Source: Verrucomicrobiota bacterium (GTDB lineage Bacteria > Verrucomicrobiota > Verrucomicrobiia > Limisphaerales > UBA11320). Taken from it: a DNA stretch of 64,000 bases. Under the pieces are notes generated by a model. The model saw only the letters and a program-made list of their open reading frames with translations. It ran no database searches and was not told the DNA's origin. The stretch spans positions 29,560 to 93,559 of the forward strand of contig JACQFQ010000010.1 of assembly GCA_016199985.1 (NCBI GenBank). The letters are read 5' to 3'. This document shows positions 36,402-43,855 of the stretch, in pieces. The first letter of the stretch is position 1. Each line of letters starts with the position of its first letter. The translations under genes and the position numbers were made by a program.

Positions 36402-37871
36402 TCACGTGACGGGGATTCGAACCGTGAAGGTTGTGCCGCGCCCCAGTTCGCTGGTCGCCTCGATCCGCCCGCGGTGGGCGTCGACGATCGCCTTGCAAAT
36501 CGCGAGCCCCAATCCGAAGCGGCCCTCAGCGCTCGCGCGGGACTTGTCCGCGCGATAGAACCGTTCGAAGACATGGGGCAGATCGCCTGGAGCGATCCCC
36601 ACTCCTGTGTCGGTCACCGCCAGGACCACCGCGCCCTCCTCAACGCGCGTGGAGACGCGCACCTCCCCGCCGGGCTTGTTGTAGTGAACCGCGTTGGCGA
36701 TAAGGTTGGCGAGAACCTGGTCCAGATGATCGGCGTTGGCGCGAGCGCGCGCTGGCGAGAGGTCGGGGATGAGCTGAACTCCGCGCGCGGCCGCCAGCGG
36801 CCTCAAACGCTCCAACGCGCTCCGCGCCGCCTCCGCCAGATCCACCACCTCGCGGACCGCTTGCTCGTCGCGACCGTCCAACCGCGCCAGCTCGAGCAGG
36901 GACTCGGTCAACCGTCGCATCTGCTGCGCGGTGGCGAGGCAGGCCTCGACGGTTTCGCGGTATTCCCCGGCGGTGCGGGCCCGCGACAACGTGGTTTGCG
37001 CCTCCGAAATAAGAACCGCCAGCGGCGTTCGAAGCTCGTGAGACGCGTCCGCCGTGAACTGCTTCTGCTGCGCGAAGGCCGACTCCAGGCGCGCGAACGC
37101 CGAGTTCAAAACCGACGCCAGCTTGCCCAGCTCATCGCGCGGCTCGGCGGCCGTGATGCGCTCGGACAGGTTGCCCGCGGAGATCCGGCTCGCGGCCGCG
37201 CTGATTTGCTCGATCGGACGAATGGCCCGCGTGGTCAGCCACCAACCTCCTCCCAGACCGAAGGCCAGGACGGTGCCCCCCGCCGCCAGCAGCCCCAGGG
37301 TAAAAAGCCGCAGGGCGACGAGATCCGAGGCAATGGAGCGTCCCGCGAGGATGCAATCGCCCAACTCGGTGAAATGATAGGCTTCCCGAACTGTCTCGCG
37401 CACACGGATGTGGATGCGCGTGTCTCGCGACATCCTCGCCGGCATGGGGGTCTCGGATGGAGAGTGGGTGGATCGCTTGAGCAGGCCGCCCTCGCGCGAC
37501 CAAACAACGAAGTAGAAAGCGTCCGCGCGGTTTTCCTCAAACAGGCCCGCGGTCTCAGAAGGCAAACGAACCTCCCGGGGCCCCGGCTTCGGATCGCGCC
37601 TTCCCTCGGGCGGCGGGCCGTCGGGAAAGCCATGAGGCGGACGTCTCCCGCCGTCGTCGAAGGGCGGACCCCCCGGGCCGAATTCCGGTCGTGGCCCTCC
37701 GCGAACCGCCACGCTGACCGCGGCGACGCGACGCTCCAGCTCCTCATCCAGCTGGTTCCACTGATGCGCGCGCTGGAGCTGATGCAGCGCGAAGCAGAAG
37801 CCCGTCAACAAGCAGACCAGGAGGAACCCGAGCCAGATCTGCAACCGCCATCTCAGGGAGTGTGTGAGCAT
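36402..37871 (-). CDS. OmpR-system sensor histidine kinase with Gly/Pro-rich periplasmic loop
   Basis: The 489-residue kinase has TM1 (about 8-29), a periplasmic loop (about 30-187) and TM2 (about 188-212). A HAMP domain follows (AIRPIEQISAAASRIS), then HisKA with DASHELRTPL (H278) and a HATPase with N, G1 and G2 boxes (LANLIANAVHYNKPG, VTDTGVGIAP, GRFGLGLAIC). The loop's first part (about 58-98) is rich in Gly, Pro, Arg and Asp and contains PRPEFGPGGPP, strikingly like a segment of the divergently encoded cytochrome protein. It starts nine bases after the regulator's stop codon, so the two are co-transcribed. It is of the QseC/PmrB general type. Confidence 0.93.
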   Translation of the reverse strand: MLTHSLRWRLQIWLGFLLVCLLTGFCFALHQLQRAHQWNQLDEELERRVAAVSVAVRGGPRPEFGPGGPPFDDGGRRPPHGFPDGPPPEGRRDPKPGPREVRLPSETAGLFEENRADAFYFVVWSREGGLLKRSTHSPSETPMPARMSRDTRIHIRVRETVREAYHFTELGDCILAGRSIASDLVALRLFTLGLLAAGGTVLAFGLGGGWWLTTRAIRPIEQISAAASRISAGNLSERITAAEPRDELGKLASVLNSAFARLESAFAQQKQFTADASHELRTPLAVLISEAQTTLSRARTAGEYRETVEACLATAQQMRRLTESLLELARLDGRDEQAVREVVDLAEAARSALERLRPLAAARGVQLIPDLSPARARANADHLDQVLANLIANAVHYNKPGGEVRVSTRVEEGAVVLAVTDTGVGIAPGDLPHVFERFYRADKSRASAEGRFGLGLAICKAIVDAHRGRIEATSELGRGTTFTVRIPVT

Positions 37872-37880
37872 GGCGAAGGG

Positions 37881-38534
37881 CTAGGATTCGATGCAGTATC
37901 CCTGACCCCGCCGCGTCGCGATGAGGTCATGGCCCAGCTTCTTCCTAATGCTGAAGATGTGAACATCCACGAGATTGGAAAGTGAATCGTCCGTTTCATC
38001 GAAGAGATGCTCGTAGAGCGCGGTGCGCGTGACGACCTCCCCTTGATGCAGCGCGAGGTATTCGAGGATGGCATACTCTCGAGCGGTCAATGTCACCGGC
38101 TGCTTCGTCTTGGTCACCACCCGCGCGCGCGTGTCGATCACCACATCGCCCAGTTCCAGATGCGACCGCGCCTGCCCCGCGGCCCGACGGATGATCGCGC
38201 GCAGGCGGGCCAGTAGCTCGGAGAGATCGAAGGGCTTCACCAAATAGTCATCCGCCCCGCCGTCAAGGCCGCGCACCCGATCCTTGAACGCGTCGCGCGC
38301 GGTCAGCATCAGCACAGGTGTTCGCTTCTGGCGGCGCAGACGCTCCAGGATCTCCCATCCATCGAGCCGCGGCAGCATCACGTCGAGAACGATGGCGTCG
38401 TAGTTGAAAGTCTCCGCCTTGTACAATCCCTCATCGCCGGCCTCCGCCGTGTCCACGGCGTAACCGGCCTCGCGCAACGCCCTGGCCAGGTTCCTCAGCA
38501 ATCGCGGCTCATCTTCCACCACAAGGACTCTCAT
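37881..38534 (-). CDS. OmpR/PhoB-family response regulator
   Basis: The frame opens at 38570, but ATG 38534 gives the canonical start MRVLVVEDEP and 217 residues. The receiver has D51 as phosphoacceptor (VLDVMLP) and K100 (YLVKPF). The C-terminal winged helix (about 125-217) shows VTLTAREYAILEYL and a final RGQGYCIE. It resembles the QseB/PmrA/CusR subgroup. The upstream intergenic region carries two CTTAAT-N5-CTTAAT-like sites, the tandem-hexamer layout bound by PmrA/QseB-type proteins, so autoregulation and control of the divergent cytochrome/dioxygenase operon are likely (inference). Confidence 0.94.
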   Translation of the reverse strand: MRVLVVEDEPRLLRNLARALREAGYAVDTAEAGDEGLYKAETFNYDAIVLDVMLPRLDGWEILERLRRQKRTPVLMLTARDAFKDRVRGLDGGADDYLVKPFDLSELLARLRAIIRRAAGQARSHLELGDVVIDTRARVVTKTKQPVTLTAREYAILEYLALHQGEVVTRTALYEHLFDETDDSLSNLVDVHIFSIRKKLGHDLIATRRGQGYCIES

Positions 38535-38609
38535 AATCGCGTTCTCATCCAAGGACCCGTCGGCGATCAAGCCTCGCGGATCCGCGCCCCGAACATTACT
38601 CCGCTCGTG

Positions 38610-38626
38610 ATTAAGGGAGGATTAAG
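38610..38626 (-). promoter_or_regulatory. PmrA-box-like tandem site, regulator-facing
   Basis: Read on the minus strand this is CTTAAT-CCTCC-CTTAAT, a perfect pair of hexamers with 11-base periodicity, as bound by PmrA/QseB-like OmpR regulators. It lies 76 bases before the response-regulator start. It is the mirror image of a second site at 38742-38758. Binding is inference. Confidence 0.65.
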
Positions 38627-38741
38627 CGGCCGCGGAATGCCACAATGCTTTGCCGCGCGGGATCACGCCTCGCGGCGCGGGGCCAAATCATTCTCCCGCG
38701 ATCGCTCCCGCGCGAAACAATTTTTCGAAAAATAATCTGCG

Positions 38742-38758
38742 CTTAACGCTCCCTTAAT
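38742..38758 (+). promoter_or_regulatory. PmrA-box-like tandem site, operon-facing
   Basis: CTTAAC-GCTCC-CTTAAT on the plus strand, with one mismatch from the perfect site at 38610-38626. It ends 24 bases before the ATG of the cytochrome/EF-hand gene. The flanks are AT-rich (TTTTTCGAAAAATAAT at 38721-38736) in otherwise GC-rich DNA, which suits a promoter. Confidence 0.6.
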
Positions 38759-38782
38759 CCCCTCGCGCATAGAGTGGACGCC

Positions 38783-39955
38783 ATGAGCACAACACTCAAA
38801 GCCAGCCTTCCCAAACTACTTCTGGGCCTGAGCGTCGTCGGATTGACGGCGGCGACAGGACCGGACCTCTCAAAACTTCCTCAGCCCTCGAACAAGACAG
38901 GCCTGACCTACGCAAAGGACATTCGTCCGATGTTGGAGACATCCTGTTTCAGATGCCACGGCGCCGAGAGACCGCGCGGCGGTCTCAGGCTCGATAGCCT
39001 CGAAGCCCTGCTTCAAGGCGGCGACGACGGCAAGGTGGTTCTTTCCGGCAAGAGTCTCGACAGCCCTCTCGTTCATGCCGTCGCACAATTGGACGACGAA
39101 ACCGCCATGCCCCCCAAGCGACGGGCCGGCCGCGGTGGCGGTGGCCCGGGCGGCCCAGGTGGATTCGGCGGGCCAGGCGGACCGGGTGGACCGGGTGGAC
39201 CGGGTGGAGCCAGAGGACGCGGCGGCCCGGGCAGGATGCTCGCGCAACAGATGGTGTCGCAAGGCGACGCCAACCAGGATGAGAAGCTGAGCCAGACGGA
39301 AATGCTCAAACTCGCCGACGCCTGGTTCGACAAGCTGGATACGGAGAAGACGGGACAGCTGAGCCAGGAACAATTCACGGCTAAGTTCTCGGAGATACTG
39401 CCCGCATCGCAAGGCCCTGGGGGTCCCGGGCCGGGAGGACCGCCTTCGGGAGGACCTGGTGCGGGAGGACCTCCGGGAGGGGGCCGCGGATTTGGACCCG
39501 GACGGTTCATCGGAACCGCGTTGTTCACCGCTGTCGACGCCAACAAGGACGGGACACTCACACGAGCTGAACTCAAAGCCACCTTCGGCTCCTGGTTTGC
39601 TTCGTGGGATTCGGACAAGCGCTCATCGCTCGACGAGAACCAAATTCGAGAGGGACTCAACACCGTGATGCCTCGGCCTGAGTTTGGTGGACCCGGTGGA
39701 CCCGGTGGACCCGGTGGACCTGGCGGGCCTGGCGGACCTGGTGGGCCTGGTGGGCCGGGCGGATTCGACCGCGCGGGCGGACCTGGTGGGCCTGGTCCCG
39801 GAGGACCTGGTCCGGGAGGGCCGGGTGGTCGCGATGGCGGAGGAGGTCCGGGGAATGGACCGCAGAACGGAAACGCCGGAGGTCCCCCGCCCGTGCCTCT
39901 CACGACCGAACAAGTCGGCCTGATTCGGGCGTGGATTGATCAAGGCGCCAAGTGA
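38783..39955 (+). CDS. PSCyt1-type haem protein split by an EF-hand, Gly-Gly-Pro-rich insert
   Basis: The start is ATG 38783 (a GTG at 38774 is in frame), giving 390 residues. A signal-like hydrophobic start is followed by a planctomycete-type cytochrome c domain: YAKDIRPMLETSCFRCHG, with CxxCH at C55-H59, GGLRLDS, and DDETAMPPK. The usual domain end (TEQVGLIRAWIDQGAK) appears only at residues 374-390. Between them sit about 260 residues of GGP/GPG repeats and two EF-hand pairs (loops beginning near 162, 186, 252 and 276, such as DANKDGTLTRAE). It would be an exported, haem-binding, calcium-binding protein. It heads an operon with two exported dioxygenases and is divergent from the regulator/sensor pair. 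Confidence 0.85.
   Translation: MSTTLKASLPKLLLGLSVVGLTAATGPDLSKLPQPSNKTGLTYAKDIRPMLETSCFRCHGAERPRGGLRLDSLEALLQGGDDGKVVLSGKSLDSPLVHAVAQLDDETAMPPKRRAGRGGGGPGGPGGFGGPGGPGGPGGPGGARGRGGPGRMLAQQMVSQGDANQDEKLSQTEMLKLADAWFDKLDTEKTGQLSQEQFTAKFSEILPASQGPGGPGPGGPPSGGPGAGGPPGGGRGFGPGRFIGTALFTAVDANKDGTLTRAELKATFGSWFASWDSDKRSSLDENQIREGLNTVMPRPEFGGPGGPGGPGGPGGPGGPGGPGGPGGFDRAGGPGGPGPGGPGPGGPGGRDGGGGPGNGPQNGNAGGPPPVPLTTEQVGLIRAWIDQGAK
39686..39770 (+). repeat. Nine-base GGTGGACCC-type tandem repeats coding Gly-Gly-Pro
   Basis: Near-perfect copies of GGTGGACCC are followed by degenerate versions (GGCGGGCCT and GGTGGGCCT). Related blocks lie at about 39140-39235 and 39408-39485. The 9-base unit keeps the reading frame, so slippage would change length without frameshift. 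It belongs to the cytochrome/EF-hand gene. Confidence 0.85.
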
Positions 39956-39993
39956 TTCCGTGGATCGCTGAACATCCAACGTATTTGCTGGCT

Positions 39994-40716
39994 ATGAACG
40001 CACATTCCCTGACGAACAGTTCCATGCGGTTTCACATCCCGGTGAATCGTCGACGCTTCCTTCAGAGCATGGCTCTGGCGACGGCTGGGTTCACCGCTCG
40101 AGGAGCGCTGGCGGAAGCTCTCACGATCACTCCCCGCCTCACCGAAGGCCCTTACTATCCGGACAGGCTGCCCTTGGATCAGGACAACGATCTGCTCCTC
40201 ATCGGCGACAGCCTCACTCCCGCAGTGGGAGTGATCACGCATGTGCGGGGTCGCGTCCTCGACAAAAAGGGCGACCCTGTCCGCAACGCCCTGGTTGAGC
40301 TCTGGCAGGCGGACGGCCGTGGCGCCTACCTTCACTCGGGAGGGGCCAACGGAAAAACACGCGACGCGCACTTCCAAGGCTACGGCAAGTTCCTGACCGG
40401 ATCGGATGGCGGCTACAAGTTCCGCACCGTGAAGGCAGGGCTCTATATGGGTCGCACACGACATCTGCACTTTGGGGTCACTCTGCCTGGCCGATCCCGC
40501 TTCACCACCCAGCTTTTCTGGAGGGAGTGGCCCAAGACGGAAGACGGCGCCCTTTGGTCCGTCACCAACGCCAAGGACTCGGTGCTTGGCGGTATCGAGG
40601 ATGCCGAACAGCGCGCGTCGGTCATCAGGCCGTTCACACCCGTCGAAGGATCCGCGACGCGCGAGGAGCAGACCACCTGGGATATCGTCATGGGATTCAC
40701 GCCCAGCGACCGATGA
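39994..40716 (+). CDS. Tat-exported intradiol ring-cleavage dioxygenase, copy 1
   Basis: The start at ATG 39994 gives 240 residues. ATG 40024 matches the start of the paralogue better and is an alternative. The Tat signal NRRRFLQSMALATAGF is followed by the intradiol fold. The four Fe(III) ligands can be placed by analogy with protocatechuate 3,4-dioxygenase: Y112, Y151 (KAGLY), H157 and H159 (HLH). RLTEGPYYPDRLP and ALVELWQAD are also family marks. Such enzymes split catechol-type rings between the hydroxyls. Export is unusual for central catabolism and points to extracytoplasmic aromatic substrates. It starts 38 bases after the cytochrome gene and is followed by a paralogue. Confidence 0.88.
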   Translation: MNAHSLTNSSMRFHIPVNRRRFLQSMALATAGFTARGALAEALTITPRLTEGPYYPDRLPLDQDNDLLLIGDSLTPAVGVITHVRGRVLDKKGDPVRNALVELWQADGRGAYLHSGGANGKTRDAHFQGYGKFLTGSDGGYKFRTVKAGLYMGRTRHLHFGVTLPGRSRFTTQLFWREWPKTEDGALWSVTNAKDSVLGGIEDAEQRASVIRPFTPVEGSATREEQTTWDIVMGFTPSDR

Positions 40717-40757
40717 CGCCGAAGGTCTTGAACCTGGAATACGATCACAATTGGAGC

Positions 40758-41750
40758 ATGAAAAACACAACCCGCCCTTTCCACATTCCCGTCGATCGCC
40801 GTCGATTTTTTCGAAGCATGGCCATCGCCTCCGCTGGCTTCACGTTGTCCGGCTACCTTGCGGAAGCACTGACCCTGACGCCCCAGGCGACGCAAGGTCC
40901 CTACTATCCTCTTGCGAGCAACATCCCCCTCGACAAGGACAACGATCTGGTGCGGCTCAATGACAGCCTCACTCTCGCGTCGGGCCTGATCACCCATGTG
41001 AGCGGTCGGGTGCTCGACAGCGGCGGCAATCCCATCCGGGGCGCTCTCGTCGAGCTCTGGCACGCCGACAACGGCGGCAACTACATCTACTCCACAAACT
41101 CGGCGAAGAATCCTTCCGCGGACCGCAACTTCGCGGGCTTTGGTCAATACCTGACGGGAAAGGGCGGAGGCTATCGATTCCGCACCATCAAAGCCGGGCT
41201 ATACACGGGCCGAACGCGGCATTTCCATTTCGGCATTACTCTGCCGGGGCGAAGCCGTTTCACCACTCAGCTTTTCTGGGCGGGAGAATCCGGGAACGCC
41301 TCCGACATGGTTCTGAGCAGCATCGCCGATGCGACCCAAAGAGCTTCGGTGACCAAAGCCTACACAGCGGTCGCGGGGGCAAGCCCGGTGGAAGTGGAGA
41401 CGACATGGGACATCGTGATGGGCCAGACCCCCATCGATCCCACGTATCCCGGCGCCGGATTGCTTCTGGCGGGAGCGGTTGTCCCCGGTCCCCAGTCAGG
41501 AACGCAACGGTTCAGAATCACTCTGCCGGCCTATGCCGGGTACACCTACGAAATCTACGCGAACCCGACGCATGCGGATCTCGGGTGGCAGGCGCTGCCT
41601 TTTTCCCTTTCACAAATGGGCGCCATTGACCGTAACAAGCAGACCGCCTCGGCGGATGGACCCTTGGTCCTCTACGTGGATCAGAAAGCCACGAAGGGCT
41701 TCTACTCCATCTCGTTTCGCGTCCCAGGGGCGAACACAGGCACGCCATAA
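40758..41750 (+). CDS. Tat-exported intradiol ring-cleavage dioxygenase, copy 2, with extra C-terminal domain
   Basis: The start is ATG 40758, giving 330 residues. The Tat motif DRRRFFRSMAIASAGF opens the protein. The dioxygenase core (about 40-240) has the predicted Fe ligands Y109, Y149 (KAGLY), H155 and H157 (HFH). It aligns closely with the preceding gene (FHIPV near the start, GRSRFTTQLFW, ETTWDIVMG), so the two arose by tandem duplication. A further 90 residues (RFRITLPAYAGYTYEIYAN onward) resemble the short beta domain common at the C-termini of verrucomicrobial exoproteins. The product is probably periplasmic or extracellular. Confidence 0.88.
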   Translation: MKNTTRPFHIPVDRRRFFRSMAIASAGFTLSGYLAEALTLTPQATQGPYYPLASNIPLDKDNDLVRLNDSLTLASGLITHVSGRVLDSGGNPIRGALVELWHADNGGNYIYSTNSAKNPSADRNFAGFGQYLTGKGGGYRFRTIKAGLYTGRTRHFHFGITLPGRSRFTTQLFWAGESGNASDMVLSSIADATQRASVTKAYTAVAGASPVEVETTWDIVMGQTPIDPTYPGAGLLLAGAVVPGPQSGTQRFRITLPAYAGYTYEIYANPTHADLGWQALPFSLSQMGAIDRNKQTASADGPLVLYVDQKATKGFYSISFRVPGANTGTP

Positions 41751-41934
41751 TCGCCGCGCTCTCCGGGCAGCCAGGAAACTGTCCTCGACTTCTTGGCGTC
41801 CTGGGCATCCTGGCCGGTTCAGCTTCCCCCGGCCGACAACCGCGGGCTGCATCGGCTGCTGTTGTCACTCAAATAACCCGTGACATCACCCGGAACGCAT
41901 GGCAGAAAACGTCCTCGACATTGTAACTGTTGAT

Positions 41935-42555
41935 ATGAAACACCTGCTCATCACCCTCGCCTTTGCGGTCAGCCTGACTCTCAGCCAAGTCGCTGGAGCT
42001 GCGGATGAAGCCAAGAAGGACGAAAAGAAAACCGAAAGCAAACCCACTGTGATCGCCAACGAAGTCGCCGTCATCAAAACCAGCGTCGGAGAAATGGTCG
42101 TGGAATTCTGGCCCGACGTGGCCCCGAAAACCGTTGAGAATTTCAAGACTCTCGCGAAGAAGGGCTTCTATGACGGCACCTGCTTCCACCGCGTCATCAA
42201 GGATTTCATGATCCAGGGCGGCGACCCGCTCACCAAGGACGAGAAGAACTCCGCCCGCTGGGGCACCGGCGATCCCGGGTACAAAATCAACGCCGAGTTC
42301 AATGAGCGCTCCCACGTCCGTGGCGTCCTCTCGATGGCCCGCTCCGCCAGCCCCGACTCCGCCGGCAGCCAGTTTTTCATCTGCCACGGCAACCCCAGCT
42401 TCCTGGACAAGCAGTACACCACGTTCGGCAAGCTCATCAAAGGCGACGAGACCTTGGAGAAGATCGCAACGACTCCGACAGCGCCGGGCGATCGTCCCCT
42501 GACCCGCATGAACGTCGAAAGCGTGAAGATCGTGGACCGCGCGACGATCAAGTAG
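41935..42555 (+). CDS. Exported cyclophilin-type peptidyl-prolyl cis-trans isomerase
   Basis: Starting at ATG 41935 gives 206 residues with a signal peptide (MKHLLITLAFAVSLTLSQVAGA) and a short Lys/Glu linker. The cyclophilin core shows TVENFKTLAKKGFYDGTCFHR (the catalytic Arg follows His), FMIQGGDP, GVLSMARS and GSQFFICHG, close to bacterial PpiA. It would catalyse prolyl isomerisation during folding of exported proteins. It appears to be a single gene, 184 bases after the dioxygenase. Confidence 0.93.
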   Translation: MKHLLITLAFAVSLTLSQVAGAADEAKKDEKKTESKPTVIANEVAVIKTSVGEMVVEFWPDVAPKTVENFKTLAKKGFYDGTCFHRVIKDFMIQGGDPLTKDEKNSARWGTGDPGYKINAEFNERSHVRGVLSMARSASPDSAGSQFFICHGNPSFLDKQYTTFGKLIKGDETLEKIATTPTAPGDRPLTRMNVESVKIVDRATIK

Positions 42556-42649
42556 TTCGCCGTCCACAACGAAACGATTCCCATGCGGGTGGAACCAGTT
42601 TCCATCCGCATTTTTCTTTTTGAACGCCGACTCGAAACCCTCCGGCCAG

Positions 42650-42844
42650 ATGAACCTGGAAACCCTGTCGCTCGGCCTGCGAGCCCTGGGCTGTCCCCCG
42701 GAGAAGTGCGCCGAGATGGCCGCCCAGCTCGACAGGCGGGCGCGGCAGCTCAGCCAGGAGAAGGGCAGGACCTACGAGGAGGCGATGACGCATCTCCTCG
42801 GCCTCATGCGACAAGGCTGGGCGGCCAAGGAGCGCGGAGCTTGA
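42650..42844 (+). CDS. Small conserved-looking protein of unknown function
   Basis: ATG 42650 opens 64 residues: MNLETLSLGLRALGCPPEKC, then AAQLDRRARQLSQEKGR and HLLGLMRQGWAAKERGA. A TTG at 42620 would add ten residues. The composition is that of a real small helical protein. It has two Cys residues (in GCPPEKC) but no recognised domain. It ends 25 bases before the NUDIX gene and may be co-transcribed with it. Confidence 0.6.
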   Translation: MNLETLSLGLRALGCPPEKCAEMAAQLDRRARQLSQEKGRTYEEAMTHLLGLMRQGWAAKERGA

Positions 42845-42869
42845 TCGGATTCAAACAGCCTCTCTTTAT

Positions 42870-43415
42870 ATGATTCAACCCTGGCGATCGAAGCACCGGA
42901 AACAGGTGGGAGATTTCAGGATCTTCACCATCGACAACGAGTCCAAGACCTCGCCGCGAACGGGCCGCGACCACGACTTCTACATCATCAACACCAGGAA
43001 CTGGGTGAACATCATCGCGGTGACCCCGCAAGACGAGCTGGTGATGGTGGAGCAGTTCCGTCACGGCACCAACACCGTCGAGCTGGAGATTCCCGGCGGA
43101 GTGATCGACCATGACGGCGAGTCGCCGTTGACGACCGCCGAGCGCGAGCTGCGAGAGGAGACCGGCTACGCCGGCGGCCCGCCCCGGATGCTCGCCGAGA
43201 TTTTCCCCAACCCCGCGATCATGAACAATCGCGCGCACACCGTCCTCATCGAGAACTGCGAGCTGAAACACGCGACCGAATTCGACGAGAGCGAGGATCT
43301 GATCACCCGCCTGATCCCCGTCAAGGATGTGCCCCGGCTCGTGCGCGACGGCGTCATTCGGCATGGGATCGTCCTGGTCGGGCTGTACTACTACGACCTC
43401 CATCTCCGACGATGA
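42870..43415 (+). CDS. NUDIX hydrolase, ADP-ribose pyrophosphatase-like
   Basis: The 181-residue protein has a complete Nudix box, running from GGVIDHDGES to ERELREETGY in the G-x5-E-x7-REUxEExGU pattern. Upstream, VMVEQFRHGTNTVELEIPGG is typical of the ADP-ribose/NudF subgroup, which hydrolyses ADP-sugars to AMP and a sugar phosphate. It is cytoplasmic. The preceding small gene and the following DUF1805 gene lie on the same strand. Confidence 0.92.
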   Translation: MIQPWRSKHRKQVGDFRIFTIDNESKTSPRTGRDHDFYIINTRNWVNIIAVTPQDELVMVEQFRHGTNTVELEIPGGVIDHDGESPLTTAERELREETGYAGGPPRMLAEIFPNPAIMNNRAHTVLIENCELKHATEFDESEDLITRLIPVKDVPRLVRDGVIRHGIVLVGLYYYDLHLRR

Positions 43416-43497
43416 ACGTCGTCGATGTCCATAAACCGCGACGACGCGAGCACGGCTCCCTTCGCTCGCCCTGTCGCTAAGAACTCGCTTTCCTTTC

Positions 43498-43842
43498 ATG
43501 CCGACGCTACCGCTCGCCACCCAGAAGGAGATGACCTTCTCGCACGGAACCGCAATTGGACTGGGGACCCGTTGGGAAGGCGGACAGTATTGCGCCATCC
43601 TCACACGGCTTGGGCTGGTCGGATGCGGGATCTACGACACAAGGATCGCGGCGCAGTTCGGCCAGGCCGTTGCCATCTGTCGCGGCACTCCCGCGCGCCC
43701 GCTGGTCGAGCCTGAAGATCTGCTGGAAGCCCTGGTTCGCGAACTCACGCCGCAGGCGGAGGCGCTCGGCGTTCGACTCGGCATGACCGGCCGTGAGGCT
43801 GTCGAGGCGATGCTTCGCGCGGGCGAGAACGCCGTCGGATAG
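43498..43842 (+). CDS. DUF1805 (YunC-like) protein
   Basis: This 114-residue protein matches DUF1805: GTRWEGGQYCAILTRLGLVGC, IYDTRIAAQFGQAVAI and the characteristic LGMTGREAVEAML near the C-terminus, very like Bacillus YunC and archaeal homologues. The family is structurally known, but its biochemical role is not. It lies 82 bases after the NUDIX gene and is convergent with the CotH-like gene. Confidence 0.8.
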   Translation: MPTLPLATQKEMTFSHGTAIGLGTRWEGGQYCAILTRLGLVGCGIYDTRIAAQFGQAVAICRGTPARPLVEPEDLLEALVRELTPQAEALGVRLGMTGREAVEAMLRAGENAVG

Positions 43843-43855
43843 CCGAGCGGGAAAA

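Noticed and set aside
39140..39870. Tandem short repeats considered as a CRISPR or non-coding satellite
   Set aside because: The units are 9-base, in frame, and encode Gly-Gly-Pro inside a real gene; there are no spacers.
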